From Candidatus Bathyarchaeota archaeon (GTDB lineage: Archaea; Thermoproteota; Bathyarchaeia; Bathyarchaeales; WUQV01), in NCBI GenBank assembly GCA_009889585.1, contig WUQV01000157.1, forward strand, positions 1-28,662: a stretch of 28,662 nucleotides of DNA. The letters are read 5' to 3'. Below the pieces are notes generated by a model. The model saw only the letters and a list, made by a program, of their open reading frames with translations, was not told where the DNA came from and ran no database searches. Position numbers and translations under genes: made by a program. This document shows positions 15,269 to 24,300 of this stretch, one piece after another (the stretch's first letter is position 1; every line of letters begins with the position of its first letter).

Positions 15269-15562
15269 CTACTTCACCCCCTCCACGTAAAAGCCCTCGC
15301 CGTCGAACTTAATGCCAAGGGCTTTGCTGACGGCCTTGAACCCCTTGCCCCTTCCGTTCGTCGCGATTAGCTCGGCCTCGCGGAGCTTCCTTAAGTGAAA
15401 CGAGATGGTCGTTGTTGACACTCGCCTTAATAACGCCCTTTCGATGTCCGAAATAGTCCGAGGGTTTGGGTAAGCTCGAACGAGGTATCTGAGGATTTCA
15501 GCTCTCGTCGGATCACTAAGGGCCTCGCAAACCTTGTGCCCGTTAAATTCCTTCTTTGACAT
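15269..15562 (-). CDS. ArsR-type winged-helix transcription regulator
   Basis: A 97-residue winged-helix protein. VCEALSDPTRAEILRYLVRA is the typical ArsR-family helix, ISDIERALLRRVSTTTISFH holds the recognition helix and LRKLREAELIATNGRGKGFK the wing. The metal-binding ELCVCD signature is replaced by SDIERAL, so metal sensing is unlikely. ATG 15562 is about 27 nt downstream of an AT-rich TATA region, consistent with a leaderless transcript. It lies 44 bp upstream of amrS in the same direction and could regulate the radical SAM operon; that is inferred from position only. Confidence 0.85.
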   Translation of the reverse strand: MSKKEFNGHKVCEALSDPTRAEILRYLVRAYPNPRTISDIERALLRRVSTTTISFHLRKLREAELIATNGRGKGFKAVSKALGIKFDGEGFYVEGVK

Positions 15563-15585
15563 TCGTATTATTATATTGTAATACT

Positions 15586-15597
15586 ATTATTTAAATC
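15586..15597 (-). promoter_or_regulatory. TATA box of the ArsR-type regulator gene
   Basis: On the minus strand ATTTAAATAATAG lies 25-35 nt before ATG 15562. The 40-base stretch around it is almost pure A/T, marking a promoter with the transcript starting at or next to the start codon. Confidence 0.5.
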
Positions 15598-15700
15598 AAT
15601 TGCTGAGTGACTACGGCCTTTAAACAAGGCAATGCCTTGAATCAAGCTCATATATCTATGCTAATGAACGGGGTCCAGTTGGATAAATCGAGCTCAAACT

Positions 15701-15952
15701 TCAGACGTCTAGTCCGAACTTGTATAAGTTCAACTTACAAAAGCCTTTAAAAGTGATAAGGAGTTCGTAAGGCTTACGGACGAAGAAGTCGATATCCCAG
15801 GTCGACGGATTACCTATTGAGATCGCCGATCGAATGATTGCCTTGGCAAGCGCCTTCACCGACGTTCCTAGGCGACCTCTTTTCAACACTCTTAAGGTTA
15901 CTATCGCCTTATCCCTAAGAAGCGTCATTCTTCCAACCTCAAGCCGCCTCAC
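15701..15952 (-). CDS. Small hypothetical protein
   Basis: An 83-residue frame from GTG 15952. It contains DKAIVTLRVLKRGRLGTSVK, ALAKAIIRSAIS and WDIDFFVRKPYELLITF. It has balanced codons, mixed hydrophobic and basic residues and no internal stop, which makes a real or recently lost gene plausible. CTATTAAAAATTC lies about 20 nt upstream and could be the TATA box of a leaderless transcript. I do not recognise the family. There is a faint look of a small nucleic-acid-binding protein, but I would not call it one. The remaining spacer at 15598-15700 and 15953-16110 shows nothing else. Confidence 0.4.
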   Translation of the reverse strand: MRRLEVGRMTLLRDKAIVTLRVLKRGRLGTSVKALAKAIIRSAISIGNPSTWDIDFFVRKPYELLITFKGFCKLNLYKFGLDV

Positions 15953-16145
15953 TTTTCCATCATGATGAATTTTTAATAGCCATTGGCGATCAATAGAGCT
16001 TCAAGCCGTTCCATCGTAATCCAGAGCTAGGCTTACGCCTCATTCGAGCCTCCATGATGGTACGTAGGACTTTATGTTTTTAAACGCTTGCTTAAAATCA
16101 TAACCTAAGCGGAAAATTTATATTTCCATTTATCTCGAGGTTGAG

Positions 16146-16547
16146 ATGATGGAGTTAGGCTTTGAGGTTGAGCGGATTATCGAGGATGCAGAATATTTAG
16201 CTAAGAAGGCGATTGAAGAGGCCGATGTTAATATTCGTGATGCAGCTGAAAAGGCTTGGGGAGCTGTTGTAAAGGCTACGAATGTCCTTATCCTAAGGTT
16301 TAAGCCTGAGGTTTATGAAAGGGCGGTTAAAGTTGCAAGCGTCCGTCGATCAGTTTTATTAGAGATATGCGAAGATCCTAAGATAGCGCCCCTAAGGCTT
16401 TGGGAGAGATATGGGTCTAGGGAGACGTATCTTCATGCTCAATGCTTCTATGAAGGGGTATGCGAGCCTGTGAATTCGATAAAGCGTAGAATCGTGGAAA
16501 CGATGGATTACGTTAAAGATATTAAAGAGATTCTGACGAGCTTCTAG
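16146..16547 (+). CDS. PaREP1-like helical protein
   Basis: A 133-residue, mostly helical protein. EDAEYLAKKAIEEADVNIRD, then AAEKAWGAVVKATNVL, resembles the PaREP1/PaREP8 family of crenarchaeal proteins, which have a HEPN-like helical fold with the AxEKxWGA core; the R-x-x-x-x-x-H residues of active HEPN RNases are not obvious. The function is unknown. An AT-rich TATA element (AAATTTATATTT, 16114-16125) lies about 25 nt before ATG 16146. ATG 16149 is an alternative start. Being unlinked to the genes around it, it may act alone. Confidence 0.55.
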   Translation: MMELGFEVERIIEDAEYLAKKAIEEADVNIRDAAEKAWGAVVKATNVLILRFKPEVYERAVKVASVRRSVLLEICEDPKIAPLRLWERYGSRETYLHAQCFYEGVCEPVNSIKRRIVETMDYVKDIKEILTSF

Positions 16548-16860
16548 CTTAATCCGTTAAGATTAGTTGACTCTTGCGACGCTCATCGAGAACGTAATCC
16601 TGGCTTGTATTCGGTGCTAATCACGACGACCTCCATCGGTCTTTATGAAAAGCTAGAAGGTCGAACGCTGGGACCTCGCAAGCTTCTATGTTGAAAGCCC
16701 TTGCTTTTAAACGAGGGAGGAAGATATGAAACGAGTGGTGGCAAACGAAAGCCCGAGTTCACGCAGACGGTTTCACCTTATGAAGAGCCATGAGCTCACC
16801 TGCGTCCTTAACTTCGACCGTTAATAATTTAGAGGCCGTAAGGTTTTAATGGTCCCTTTA
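16548..16860. other. Spacer with no recognisable gene
   Basis: No frame with a family signature and no tRNA-like elements. The last 40 bases become AT-rich towards the promoter of the next gene. Confidence 0.4.
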
Positions 16861-16862
16861 GC

Positions 16863-16871
16863 GTATATAAT
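16863..16871 (+). promoter_or_regulatory. TATA box of the secreted-protein gene
   Basis: GTATATAAT is a strong TATA match. Its centre is only about 17 nt from ATG 16883 but 26 nt from the in-frame GTG at 16892. A leaderless transcript would therefore favour GTG 16892 as the true start. Confidence 0.55.
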
Positions 16872-16882
16872 ACCGGATCTAC

Positions 16883-17905
16883 ATGAAGTCCGTGATTAAA
16901 ATATGCATCTTACTATGGCTACTATTCCCTTTAAGCGTTCAATTAGCCCTTTGCGATAAATTGGCCATACCAATAGGTCCTATTGGAATCCATCAAATCG
17001 GCCAATCGGCTATAATAGCTTGGAAGGATGGAGTCGAGCTCTTAATAATCTCCCCTAGCCTTGCCGTTAGGCCTATGCCTTTGGAACGAGAGGCCGTTCA
17101 TCGAGAGCTATACGCACTCGAGATCATGCCGTTGCCTTCCATTCCAGAAGTGGAAGACGCCGATTTTTACGTCTTCGAGGCCTTAATGAAGCTCGTCAGA
17201 ATTAAGAGCCCTATAGAGACGTATGGAATTAAGGTGTTGGAGAGAGATGTTGAAGTCATATATCATAAGGTCATAGAGGCTCATGATATTAGTATCTTAA
17301 GGGTTAAAGATGCCGATTCCCTATTAAAATGGATAATAGAGTATGTGGAGGCTAAGAATTTACCAAGACCTCCTGAATATATCTTAAAAGGCCTAGGTGA
17401 AATAGCGAGCATATACTTAGAAGAGGGCTTTGAATACTTCGTCTTTGACTTAATATTGCTTGTAGAAGGGCCCATGAGCATAAAGCCGTTGTTATATAGG
17501 TTTAAATCCGAAACTATATACTATCCTCTGAGGATATCTAGGTTAATGGAGGGCTATGCTTCTATAACGATATTCATCATAACATCTGAGAGAGTTAAGC
17601 CTGAGACCGTATGGGGCGCTGAGCTTGAAATAGCCTTTGAGGGATTAGTCGACTTAAGCGATATCGAGAGAGCCGATAGACGCTTAGCGGAGCCCTTTAA
17701 GGGCTTGGATAAAGTATGGCTTACGGCCTTAACTTGGAGAGGCGTCCTCAGAGGCTTAAGGGAGGACTTAAACGCTCAAGTGGGCTTTTCCTTTGAACAA
17801 ATTAAGCCCTTCTTAGCGTGGCTAAGCCCTGTTTTAGCGTCGGTTGTTTTAATAGCTACGTGTTACATTTACTCCTACAGGAGGTTCTTTAAAAGTGGAA
17901 GTTAG
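16883..17905 (+). CDS. Secreted, membrane-anchored protein, DUF2330-like
   Basis: A 340-residue protein with an N-terminal signal peptide (ICILLWLLFPLSVQLALC, residues about 7-24), a long extracytoplasmic domain and one C-terminal membrane helix (LSPVLASVVLIATCYIYSY) followed by a short basic tail, so it is anchored with its bulk outside. The start of the domain, GQSAIIAWKDGVELLIIS then LEIMPLPSIPEVE, resembles DUF2330 proteins, which have no known role. TATA spacing suggests GTG 16892 may be the real start, leaving the signal peptide intact. Its 3' end overlaps the next gene by 11 nt, so the two membrane proteins are translated together and probably interact. Confidence 0.65.
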   Translation: MKSVIKICILLWLLFPLSVQLALCDKLAIPIGPIGIHQIGQSAIIAWKDGVELLIISPSLAVRPMPLEREAVHRELYALEIMPLPSIPEVEDADFYVFEALMKLVRIKSPIETYGIKVLERDVEVIYHKVIEAHDISILRVKDADSLLKWIIEYVEAKNLPRPPEYILKGLGEIASIYLEEGFEYFVFDLILLVEGPMSIKPLLYRFKSETIYYPLRISRLMEGYASITIFIITSERVKPETVWGAELEIAFEGLVDLSDIERADRRLAEPFKGLDKVWLTALTWRGVLRGLREDLNAQVGFSFEQIKPFLAWLSPVLASVVLIATCYIYSYRRFFKSGS

Positions 17906-18287
17906 AATAGCTGTATCCGAGGCCTTTCTAGCCTTCATCGGCATAGCCCTCATAATGCCTTCAGCTATTGTAATAGCTTTATCGCCCGCAAATGCGGAGC
18001 TCATGTTAATCTCAGGGCTTTACATAGCTTCAGGGATGATGGCTATAGCAGCCATATCTCTTTTGGCTAAGAGGCTTAAGCTAGGAGGGATATTGGGCAT
18101 TACTTCTTGCTTCTTAGGCTTTTCATCGTCTATATTGTTCTCAGCGTTCATGGCCTTAACTTTAATCGCGCCCTTTGAATATATGCCAGGACTTATCGTA
18201 TTAATGGCAGCCATAGGAGTAGTGATACTACCTCAAGTAGCGACGGTTGCCCTGTTGATATCTATATTCGATCAACTTAAGGGGTAA
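17895..18287 (+). CDS. Four-helix membrane protein of unknown function
   Basis: A 130-residue, very hydrophobic protein with four predicted membrane helices: AFLAFIGIALIMPSAIVIAL, LMLISGLYIASGMMAIAAIS, GITSCFLGFSSSILFSAFMA and LIVLMAAIGVVILPQVATVA. A short KRLKL loop lies between helices 2 and 3. The start is GTG 17895, overlapping the end of the DUF2330-like gene by 11 nt, which points to coupled translation. I do not recognise a family and no transporter motif is visible. It is probably a partner of the anchored protein before it. Confidence 0.65.
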   Translation: MEVRIAVSEAFLAFIGIALIMPSAIVIALSPANAELMLISGLYIASGMMAIAAISLLAKRLKLGGILGITSCFLGFSSSILFSAFMALTLIAPFEYMPGLIVLMAAIGVVILPQVATVALLISIFDQLKG

Positions 18288-18735
18288 CCTCCTCAGCCTA
18301 AGCTTTAGGCCTTAAGACCTCTAATGTCGGCTAGGCTCCTTAGGAGGAGATTTTCTACTCAGTTTTCCCTTTAAGACTTCGTGGTACCTCTGCTGTAATC
18401 GACAGTTTTCCACTAAGAGAGGACGTCTTAAGCTTTTCAGCATAGGGCCTACGAAGGCCTTCAAACGATTACCATTTTCTTAGATAGAGCGTCTTAAAGT
18501 CCTTAAGGTCGACCTCTGACTTAGGCAAGATTATAACGATAAGGGCCTCCCCTTATGCCCCTTTTACGTTGACCTTAGGTCCTTAGAACAGCTCAGCGAA
18601 TTTGAATTCTATGATTAACTCTAGAAGGTGCAGAGGAGAGATAAAGGATTTATTATTGAATCATAAGTAGTAACCGCCGTTTGCATGTAGGGTCGGGTTC
18701 TATTCCCCTTTCATCTTTATAATTTAAGAGATAGA
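18288..18735. other. Spacer with a possible degraded frame
   Basis: On the minus strand about 18365-18535, ILPKSEVDLKDFKTLYLRKW, a stop, then KLKTSSLSGKLSITAEVPRS read like protein, but there is no start. I cannot assign a family. The rest shows nothing. Confidence 0.3.
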
Positions 18736-18948
18736 CTAGATTTTGAAACAAACGGTTGACATATAAGTCCTAACATTGCCTTTGCTATCTACATAGATAA
18801 TGCTCCAGCGGCACCCGTCGAAGTGCGCCATGAATACGGACTTTTTAAAGATTCCTATGGGCTTCATAATGATGTCACATATACCGAAGACAGTGGGTTC
18901 CTCCATCCTTAATTTCACTATGATAGGCACTAAGATGGAGGGCCGCAT
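18736..18948 (-). CDS. Small hypothetical protein, third gene of a tight cassette
   Basis: A 70-residue frame starting at ATG 18948, one base after the stop of the upstream gene. FGICDIIMKPIGIFKKSVFM then DGCRWSIIYVDSKGNVRTYM suggests a small beta-rich domain with alternating hydrophobic residues. The tight spacing is the main reason to accept it. I know no family. It could also be a chance frame below the cassette. Confidence 0.4.
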   Translation of the reverse strand: MRPSILVPIIVKLRMEEPTVFGICDIIMKPIGIFKKSVFMAHFDGCRWSIIYVDSKGNVRTYMSTVCFKI

Positions 18949-18949
18949 C

Positions 18950-19237
18950 TTACTCGACTACCTCGTATATCTTAAGTCTGCCCTCCTTGTCCACGATCAG
19001 AAAAACGCCCTCCTCAAGCATGAGAGGCTCTCCTAGGCGGATTTCTCTAGCTTCCTTTCCATAAATCTCCCATAGAAGTATGAACAGCTCCCTCAGAAGG
19101 GGCTTAGGCATGCTAGCCACTTCAGAGAGTTTGGCTACAAATGAGGCCACTTTCCCCGCAGCGCCTCCAATAGCAAAGTCCCTCACCAGTTTGATGAAGT
19201 TAGTAGGGTCTATTTTAACCAAGGTAACGGTGCTCAT
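18950..19237 (-). CDS. Hypothetical protein, second gene of a tight cassette
   Basis: A 95-residue protein. The first two thirds are helical with a Gly/Ala-rich turn (FAIGGAAGKVASFVAKLSEV, then KPLLRELFILLWEIYGKEAR), and the end is beta-like (VFLIVDKEGRLKIYEVVE). The start ATG overlaps the stop of the upstream gene as ATGA (19234-19237), a sign of coupled translation at equal dose. There is no signal peptide and no catalytic motif. I do not recognise the family. It is likely a cytoplasmic partner of the 113-residue protein before it. Confidence 0.65.
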   Translation of the reverse strand: MSTVTLVKIDPTNFIKLVRDFAIGGAAGKVASFVAKLSEVASMPKPLLRELFILLWEIYGKEAREIRLGEPLMLEEGVFLIVDKEGRLKIYEVVE

Positions 19238-19575
19238 CCACTTATCACCTTTTCAACAAACTCTACAAACCTCCTTATACTTTTAGCACATTTTATCTTT
19301 TCCTCCGCTGGTAGAGCATAGAATTCAGTAAGGCGCCCTAGGTCAAACATTATGCCCATCATTTCCAGAAACTCCTCCTTAGTTAGCCTTTCGTACAATT
19401 TCATAAGAATCTCTCCCCACTGCGCGGGCTGCGGCGCCCTTCCTGTCAAGACTTCTGAGATTTTTAACCCTTCCTTCTCAGCCCATCCGATAACCTCTGC
19501 AAAATCCGCGATTATTCTGAGAGTCCTAATAATCGATAGGGCGTATAGCGTCTTCTCCTCCTGCATGCTCTCCAC
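19234..19575 (-). CDS. Hypothetical helical protein, first gene of a tight cassette
   Basis: A 113-residue, nearly all-helical, acidic protein: TLYALSIIRTLRIIADFAEV, LMKLYERLTKEEFLEMMGIM and CAKSIRRFVEFVEKVIS. It opens at GTG 19575, with ATG 19566 in frame nine bases on. A TATA element CTTTAAAAGG lies about 20-27 nt upstream, so the transcript is leaderless and the ATG may be the true start. No enzyme motif, membrane helix or DNA-binding motif is visible. I do not recognise the family. It heads a three-gene minus-strand cassette running to 18736. Confidence 0.65.
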   Translation of the reverse strand: MESMQEEKTLYALSIIRTLRIIADFAEVIGWAEKEGLKISEVLTGRAPQPAQWGEILMKLYERLTKEEFLEMMGIMFDLGRLTEFYALPAEEKIKCAKSIRRFVEFVEKVISG

Positions 19576-19591
19576 GTCATATTCAGTATCA

Positions 19592-19602
19592 ACCTTTTAA
19601 AG
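19592..19602 (-). promoter_or_regulatory. TATA box of the three-gene cassette
   Basis: On the minus strand CTTTAAAAGG stands about 20-27 nt before the first possible start codons (GTG 19575, ATG 19566), consistent with a leaderless operon transcript. Confidence 0.5.
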
Positions 19603-20138
19603 CTTTTTGTGTAGGCTTGCTCACGCAGGCATAAGTCCCTTGAGTTAACGCGCCTTAACTAACGCTAAGCTGACGACGCTCCCCGTAGAAATCCTCTCTT
19701 TTTAAGGTGGCGAAAAATCTGGGTCGTAGCAGGGATAGAATGCAAAAAGCAGGCTGACGAAATGGGGCTATTATGAGAAGGTTTGATTTACATGTTTTTA
19801 ACAGAATCTAGGTAAAATTCCGATCCTTTACGCGATTGTAAGCACTTTTATGAGCAGGTCTAGGTATAAGGTCTACCTCGTTCGTTTCTGGGATCTTTTT
19901 AGCCTTTAGCGCCCTACAGTAAATCCCTAACGACGAGTTGAGAGCCTAGGAGAGGCGTTGAAACTCGTCGATGACTTTGGTGTCGAACTTAGGGTTCGCC
20001 GCCTAAAGAACCTAGCTCTTGAAGCATTTTGCGTGGCTTGCAGAGCTCATTGGCGGTTGGCTCTCTTCGACTGAAGGAGGGCTTAAAGCTTTTAAGAACT
20101 CCGGGGGCTAAGCTGATGGATTCGTATTGAAGCATAGG
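19603..20138. other. Long spacer with a protein-like remnant
   Basis: On the plus strand about 19936-20077 one frame reads EALKLVDDFGVELRVRRLKN then LALEAFCVACRAHWRLALFD and stops, without a start codon. It looks like a gene fragment of unknown family. No RNA gene or repeat was found in the rest. Confidence 0.3.
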
Positions 20139-21215
20139 TCACTCTAACGGAAACCGAAGTACGGCAGCTATCCCTCCTAAGGAAGAGAGTTCTCCTCCGG
20201 CCTCATGTTCAGCGCATATCATCATGACCCTTCCCCCTAACTCCTCAGCGGCTCTCATTATCTCTTCTAACTCTAACCTCCTCTCATCTGAGGACTCCCT
20301 TAGGATAGCGTCCGTCATAGCGAGCAGCTCGACAGCCCCCCTCTTAACGGCCTCCTTTACGCTCTCAACTCCATAAGCAACCGGCCGACCTTTGCCGAGG
20401 CGCTCTAAAACGTCCTCAACGACCTTCGTCTCCTCTATTATTCGAAGGCGTTTCAACGATTCGCTTAATACCCCCGATCGTAAAGCCTCGTTAATTCCAG
20501 AAACGCCACTGTTATTCACACCTTTCACATCTAATAACACTTTCGCAATCTCTTGATCTTTATCCTTAACATAATTTGCAAACTCATCTTTGATATAACC
20601 AGCTCCTAGTATAACTATGCCCCCCTTAACCTCCATCCAAGCTTCCCTTAAGGCGCTTAAGACCCTCTTAAAGTACTCGCCCTTAGCCTTATGCCTCTTT
20701 TCCGCTTCAAACTTGCTTGGAAGCCTAGTCGTTCCCTCAGCCTTCACTTCTAAGCCATACTGTCGTAATATTGCAACGCAGTATTCTTCATCATCTACGC
20801 ATAATGCGACGATAGGAGGACTTCTTATCTCGATAGCCCTCTCCAATCTTTCAACGTGATGTTTTAACCATTTTTCTTTCACGATCGTTAAAGGTTCATG
20901 AATCTTTGCGTTAATCGTATGATGTAAGCCAAGCCCCACGATGTCCTCGGGCGCTTGACATACGACCCCGTGAACCCTTAACCTATTGAAGGCCCTGTCC
21001 CAAGTGACGTTCTTAACTCGTACGCCGAGGAAGATGGATACTCGCTCCGGCCTTCGAGGTCTTCCGAGCTCATCCCTCGATTTAACCTGGCGGGTCGTCC
21101 TAGCGTAAACCTTGTCCTCAGCGCTTATTATGTTGTAAAGATGCCAAAGGTCGTCTGCGTCCTCGGGGACTAACTTCGCGAAGCCCTTCTTGAAGTCTGC
21201 CTCTAAAACCCTCAA
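20139..21215 (-). CDS. pelA: Archaeal pelota, mRNA surveillance and ribosome rescue factor
   Basis: A 358-residue archaeal pelota (Dom34), the eRF1-related factor that recognises stalled ribosomes and promotes their splitting. The N-terminal SH3-like domain is MRVLEADFKKGFAKLVPEDA with DDLWHLYNII, then RVSIFLGVRVKNVTWDRA; the central domain has VALCVDDEEYCVAILRQYGL and GGIVILGAGYIKDEFANYVK; the C-terminal domain ends with LGGIAAVLRFPLE. As expected for pelota, the GGQ motif of release factors is absent. The start is TTG 21215; an in-frame TAA 12 nt upstream rules out an earlier start and the residues after the TTG match the usual N-terminus. It is divergent from DNA polymerase B across about 85 bp. 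Confidence 0.93.
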   Translation of the reverse strand: MRVLEADFKKGFAKLVPEDADDLWHLYNIISAEDKVYARTTRQVKSRDELGRPRRPERVSIFLGVRVKNVTWDRAFNRLRVHGVVCQAPEDIVGLGLHHTINAKIHEPLTIVKEKWLKHHVERLERAIEIRSPPIVALCVDDEEYCVAILRQYGLEVKAEGTTRLPSKFEAEKRHKAKGEYFKRVLSALREAWMEVKGGIVILGAGYIKDEFANYVKDKDQEIAKVLLDVKGVNNSGVSGINEALRSGVLSESLKRLRIIEETKVVEDVLERLGKGRPVAYGVESVKEAVKRGAVELLAMTDAILRESSDERRLELEEIMRAAEELGGRVMMICAEHEAGGELSSLGGIAAVLRFPLE

Positions 21216-21260
21216 AGCCCTTCTGCCTTACCTTCACACATAAGCGCTGAAAATGTTAAA

Positions 21261-21273
21261 GGGATATTTATCC
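21261..21273. promoter_or_regulatory. Shared, near-palindromic TATA region between pelA and polB
   Basis: GGGATATTTATCC reads as GGATAAATATCCC on the other strand, so one element presents a TATA box in both directions. It is about 30-35 nt before polB ATG 21302 and about 50 nt before pelA TTG 21215. Confidence 0.45.
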
Positions 21274-21301
21274 GCTTCTCTCATGGGGTTAAGGCGTTTA
21301 C

Positions 21302-24300
21302 ATGAAAACCGAGTTTTGGCTCTTGGACGTAAGCTATCAAGTGGAAGAAGGCAAGCCCGAGGTATGGCTTTGGGGCATCGACGGAACGGGGAACGGGGTC
21401 CTTTTAATCGATCGAAACTTCCTCGCTTACTTTTATGCTGTTGTTGAAGATAAGGCGAATCCACATGATGTTATGAAGAAGATTAACGCTTGCAGGGCTG
21501 AGCTTTCGTCCATTTCTAAAGTTGAAGTCGTTAAGAAGAGGTTCTTCGGAAGGCCCGTAAACGCCATCAAGATATTTTGTCAAGATCCTGAAGTAATTCC
21601 GAAATATGCGAAGAGAATTAGTAAAGTTGGAGGTGTAAAAGAATGCCTAGAGGATGATATGAGATATTCAATGCGTTATCTCATTGATAATAATATAGTG
21701 CCATGTGGTTGGCATGAGGTTGAAGTTGAGGAGATCGTGAATGACGTAGGAGCTCGCGTTGACAAGGTTTACGTCGTGAGGTCGCCTTTGAGATATCTTT
21801 CTGAAAGGCAGGACGTACCTTCGCTAAAGGTCCTAAGCTTCTTCATGGTATGTTACGACCCAAGGGGATCGCCAAAGCCCGATAGAAGCCCAGTAGTCGT
21901 AATCTCCATCATGACGAGCTCAGGTGAGGAGGAGCAATTCATCGCCGATGGGTTGGACGATAAGCTGGTCATCAAGGCGTTCGTCGATTACATTAGAAGG
22001 TTCGATCCAGACGTTATCGTCGGATACGGAACGAATCAAAGGGATTGGCCTTATCTAATGGCCCGTTCGAAGGCCGTCAGCGTTCCCTTATCGGTCGATA
22101 GAGCTGGCGTAGAGCCGCATACGAGCGTGTATGGACACGTTTCCATAACCGGACGGGCTAACGTCGATCTTTACGATTTCGCGGAGGATTTGACGGAGGT
22201 GAAGGTGAAGACGTTGGAAAACGTCGCCGATTACTTAGGCGTGATGAAGCTTGAGGGAAGGAAGATCATAGAGGACGTAGATTACCCTGCTTATTGGGAG
22301 TCTAGCGAGAGAAGGCCGGAGTTGTTAAACTTCTGTAGGGAAAGCGCTCGATGCGTAATGGGCATAGCTAACGCCATGTTGGACTTCGCCATACAGCTGT
22401 CCAACCTAGTTGGCTTACCTTTAGACCACGTTGGAACAGCCGCTGTTGGCTTTCGGGTTGAATGGTTCCTAATTCGAGAAGCATACAAAATTGGCGAGCT
22501 CGTTCCTAAAAGAATTGAGCGCCCCTACATTCCATATGTCGGAGCCGTAGTCCTTGAGCCGAGACCAGGAATTCACGAAAACGTCGCGATTCTTGATTTC
22601 AGGGCTTTATATCCTAGCGTAATGATTTCTCATAACGTTTCGCCCGACACATACATTTCACCGGCTGAGCCTGAGCCGCCATGCGGTGTTAACGTAGCGC
22701 CAGAAGTAGGGCATAAATTCCGAGCGGAACCACCTGGCCTCTATAAGGAAGTGCTATCTCATTTAATAGCAGTTCGAGATGAGGTTAGATCAAAGCTTAA
22801 GGAGCTTAATCCTAAAAGCGTAGAGTACCGCATTTTAGATGCGCGTCAAAGGGCATTAAAGGTCATTACAAACGCAACATATGGGTATTGTTTTGACTAT
22901 GACGAACCTATACTACTGTACCATAATGGAAAGGTCGAGCTGGAAAAAATTGGAAATTTCATCGAAGATGTCCTTGAGGATAAAATAAAACTTTCCGAAT
23001 ATAAAGTATTTGCATTAAATCCTGAGAATCTACGATTAGAGCCATGTGACATAATTAATGTGTGGCGTCACGAGTCCGAGGAAGACTTAATTGAGGTAAC
23101 GTTAGAAGATGGAACATATGTCAGAATGCATGGCGAGCACCCCTTCTGGATCTTTAATGATGGAAAACTCATCGAAAAACGGGCTAAAGATCTACATATA
23201 GGAGAGTGGATTCCAGTACCGAAGGTCATTCCAAGCCCTGAGAATCATGTAACTAGCCTAAATTTAATTGAGACGTTACGAAAACTAGACTATAAACGAC
23301 AAGCCAGAATATTTGTGGAGAATATAGATGTTTCTGAATCAACGCCTTACAAGTATAGACGCTACCGAAGATTGCCCCTTGCAGCCTATAAATCAGAATC
23401 CTCATGTGATCAAACTACATTAAGACAATTTTTTGCTGAGAGAAGATTACCGTTATGCCTTCCGCTTAACGAAGAAACTATGTTTATCTTTGGCGCATAT
23501 GAAGCTGAGGGATACTATAACCCGAAGGACGATATTATCCTTACATTAGGTCTACATGAAACGGCTTTCTCTCAAAAGCTAATTGACATAATAAAGCGAA
23601 GCTTCGATCCTGAACCTCATGTGATATCGACGAATAATGAGACTTATGTGCACTTTGGCGGACAAATTACATCATGGTTATTTGAGTCGCTAGGCTTTAA
23701 AAACCAAGCACACTTAAAGAATATACCAACATTCATTTTTAATACTAATAGTGAAGGAAAAATCGCATTTTTAAAAGGATACTTTGGGGATGCTCACGTT
23801 AGAAAACGGGAAATTATATACTCAACTTCAAGTCGCTCACTTGCTTTTGACTTACTCTATTTGCTGAGGCAATTAGGCATATCCGCGTCCGTTAGGTTAG
23901 CCGAAAAGCCTAAGCTCACTAAAATTCAAGGACGAAAATATACGCGGAGAGGGAAATATGATGTTAGGATAGGTCTTGCAGTAGATACGGTGAAAGCCCT
24001 TACCCTTATACCTGAGCATTTAAGCAAACAAGACCTAATAAAAGAGAGATCCCGCGGATCAGATTTTATCTGCCTTCCGCGCGGCCCTCTTCAGTTAGAT
24101 AAACTCTATAAAATTTCAAAGCCTAAGTGGAATCGTCGTGTTTATGACTTTGTGAGAAGAGGTGAATTTAAGCATCCTCGCGGCATCCAAGCTCTCATAA
24201 GCTACATTTATAAAACTGGGAACTTGATTCAAGAGGTTCAAGCATTTATCATGAACATTCAAAAGATATTAAATGGAGATGTAATGTTTCGAAGGATAAA

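Noticed and set aside
15955..16040. Possible box C/D sRNA starting at ATGATGA near 15963
   Set aside because: No matching CTGA D box at a usable distance and no terminal stem.
18800..19036. 78-residue plus-strand frame
   Set aside because: It is antisense to the cassette genes, which have better start spacing and promoter support.
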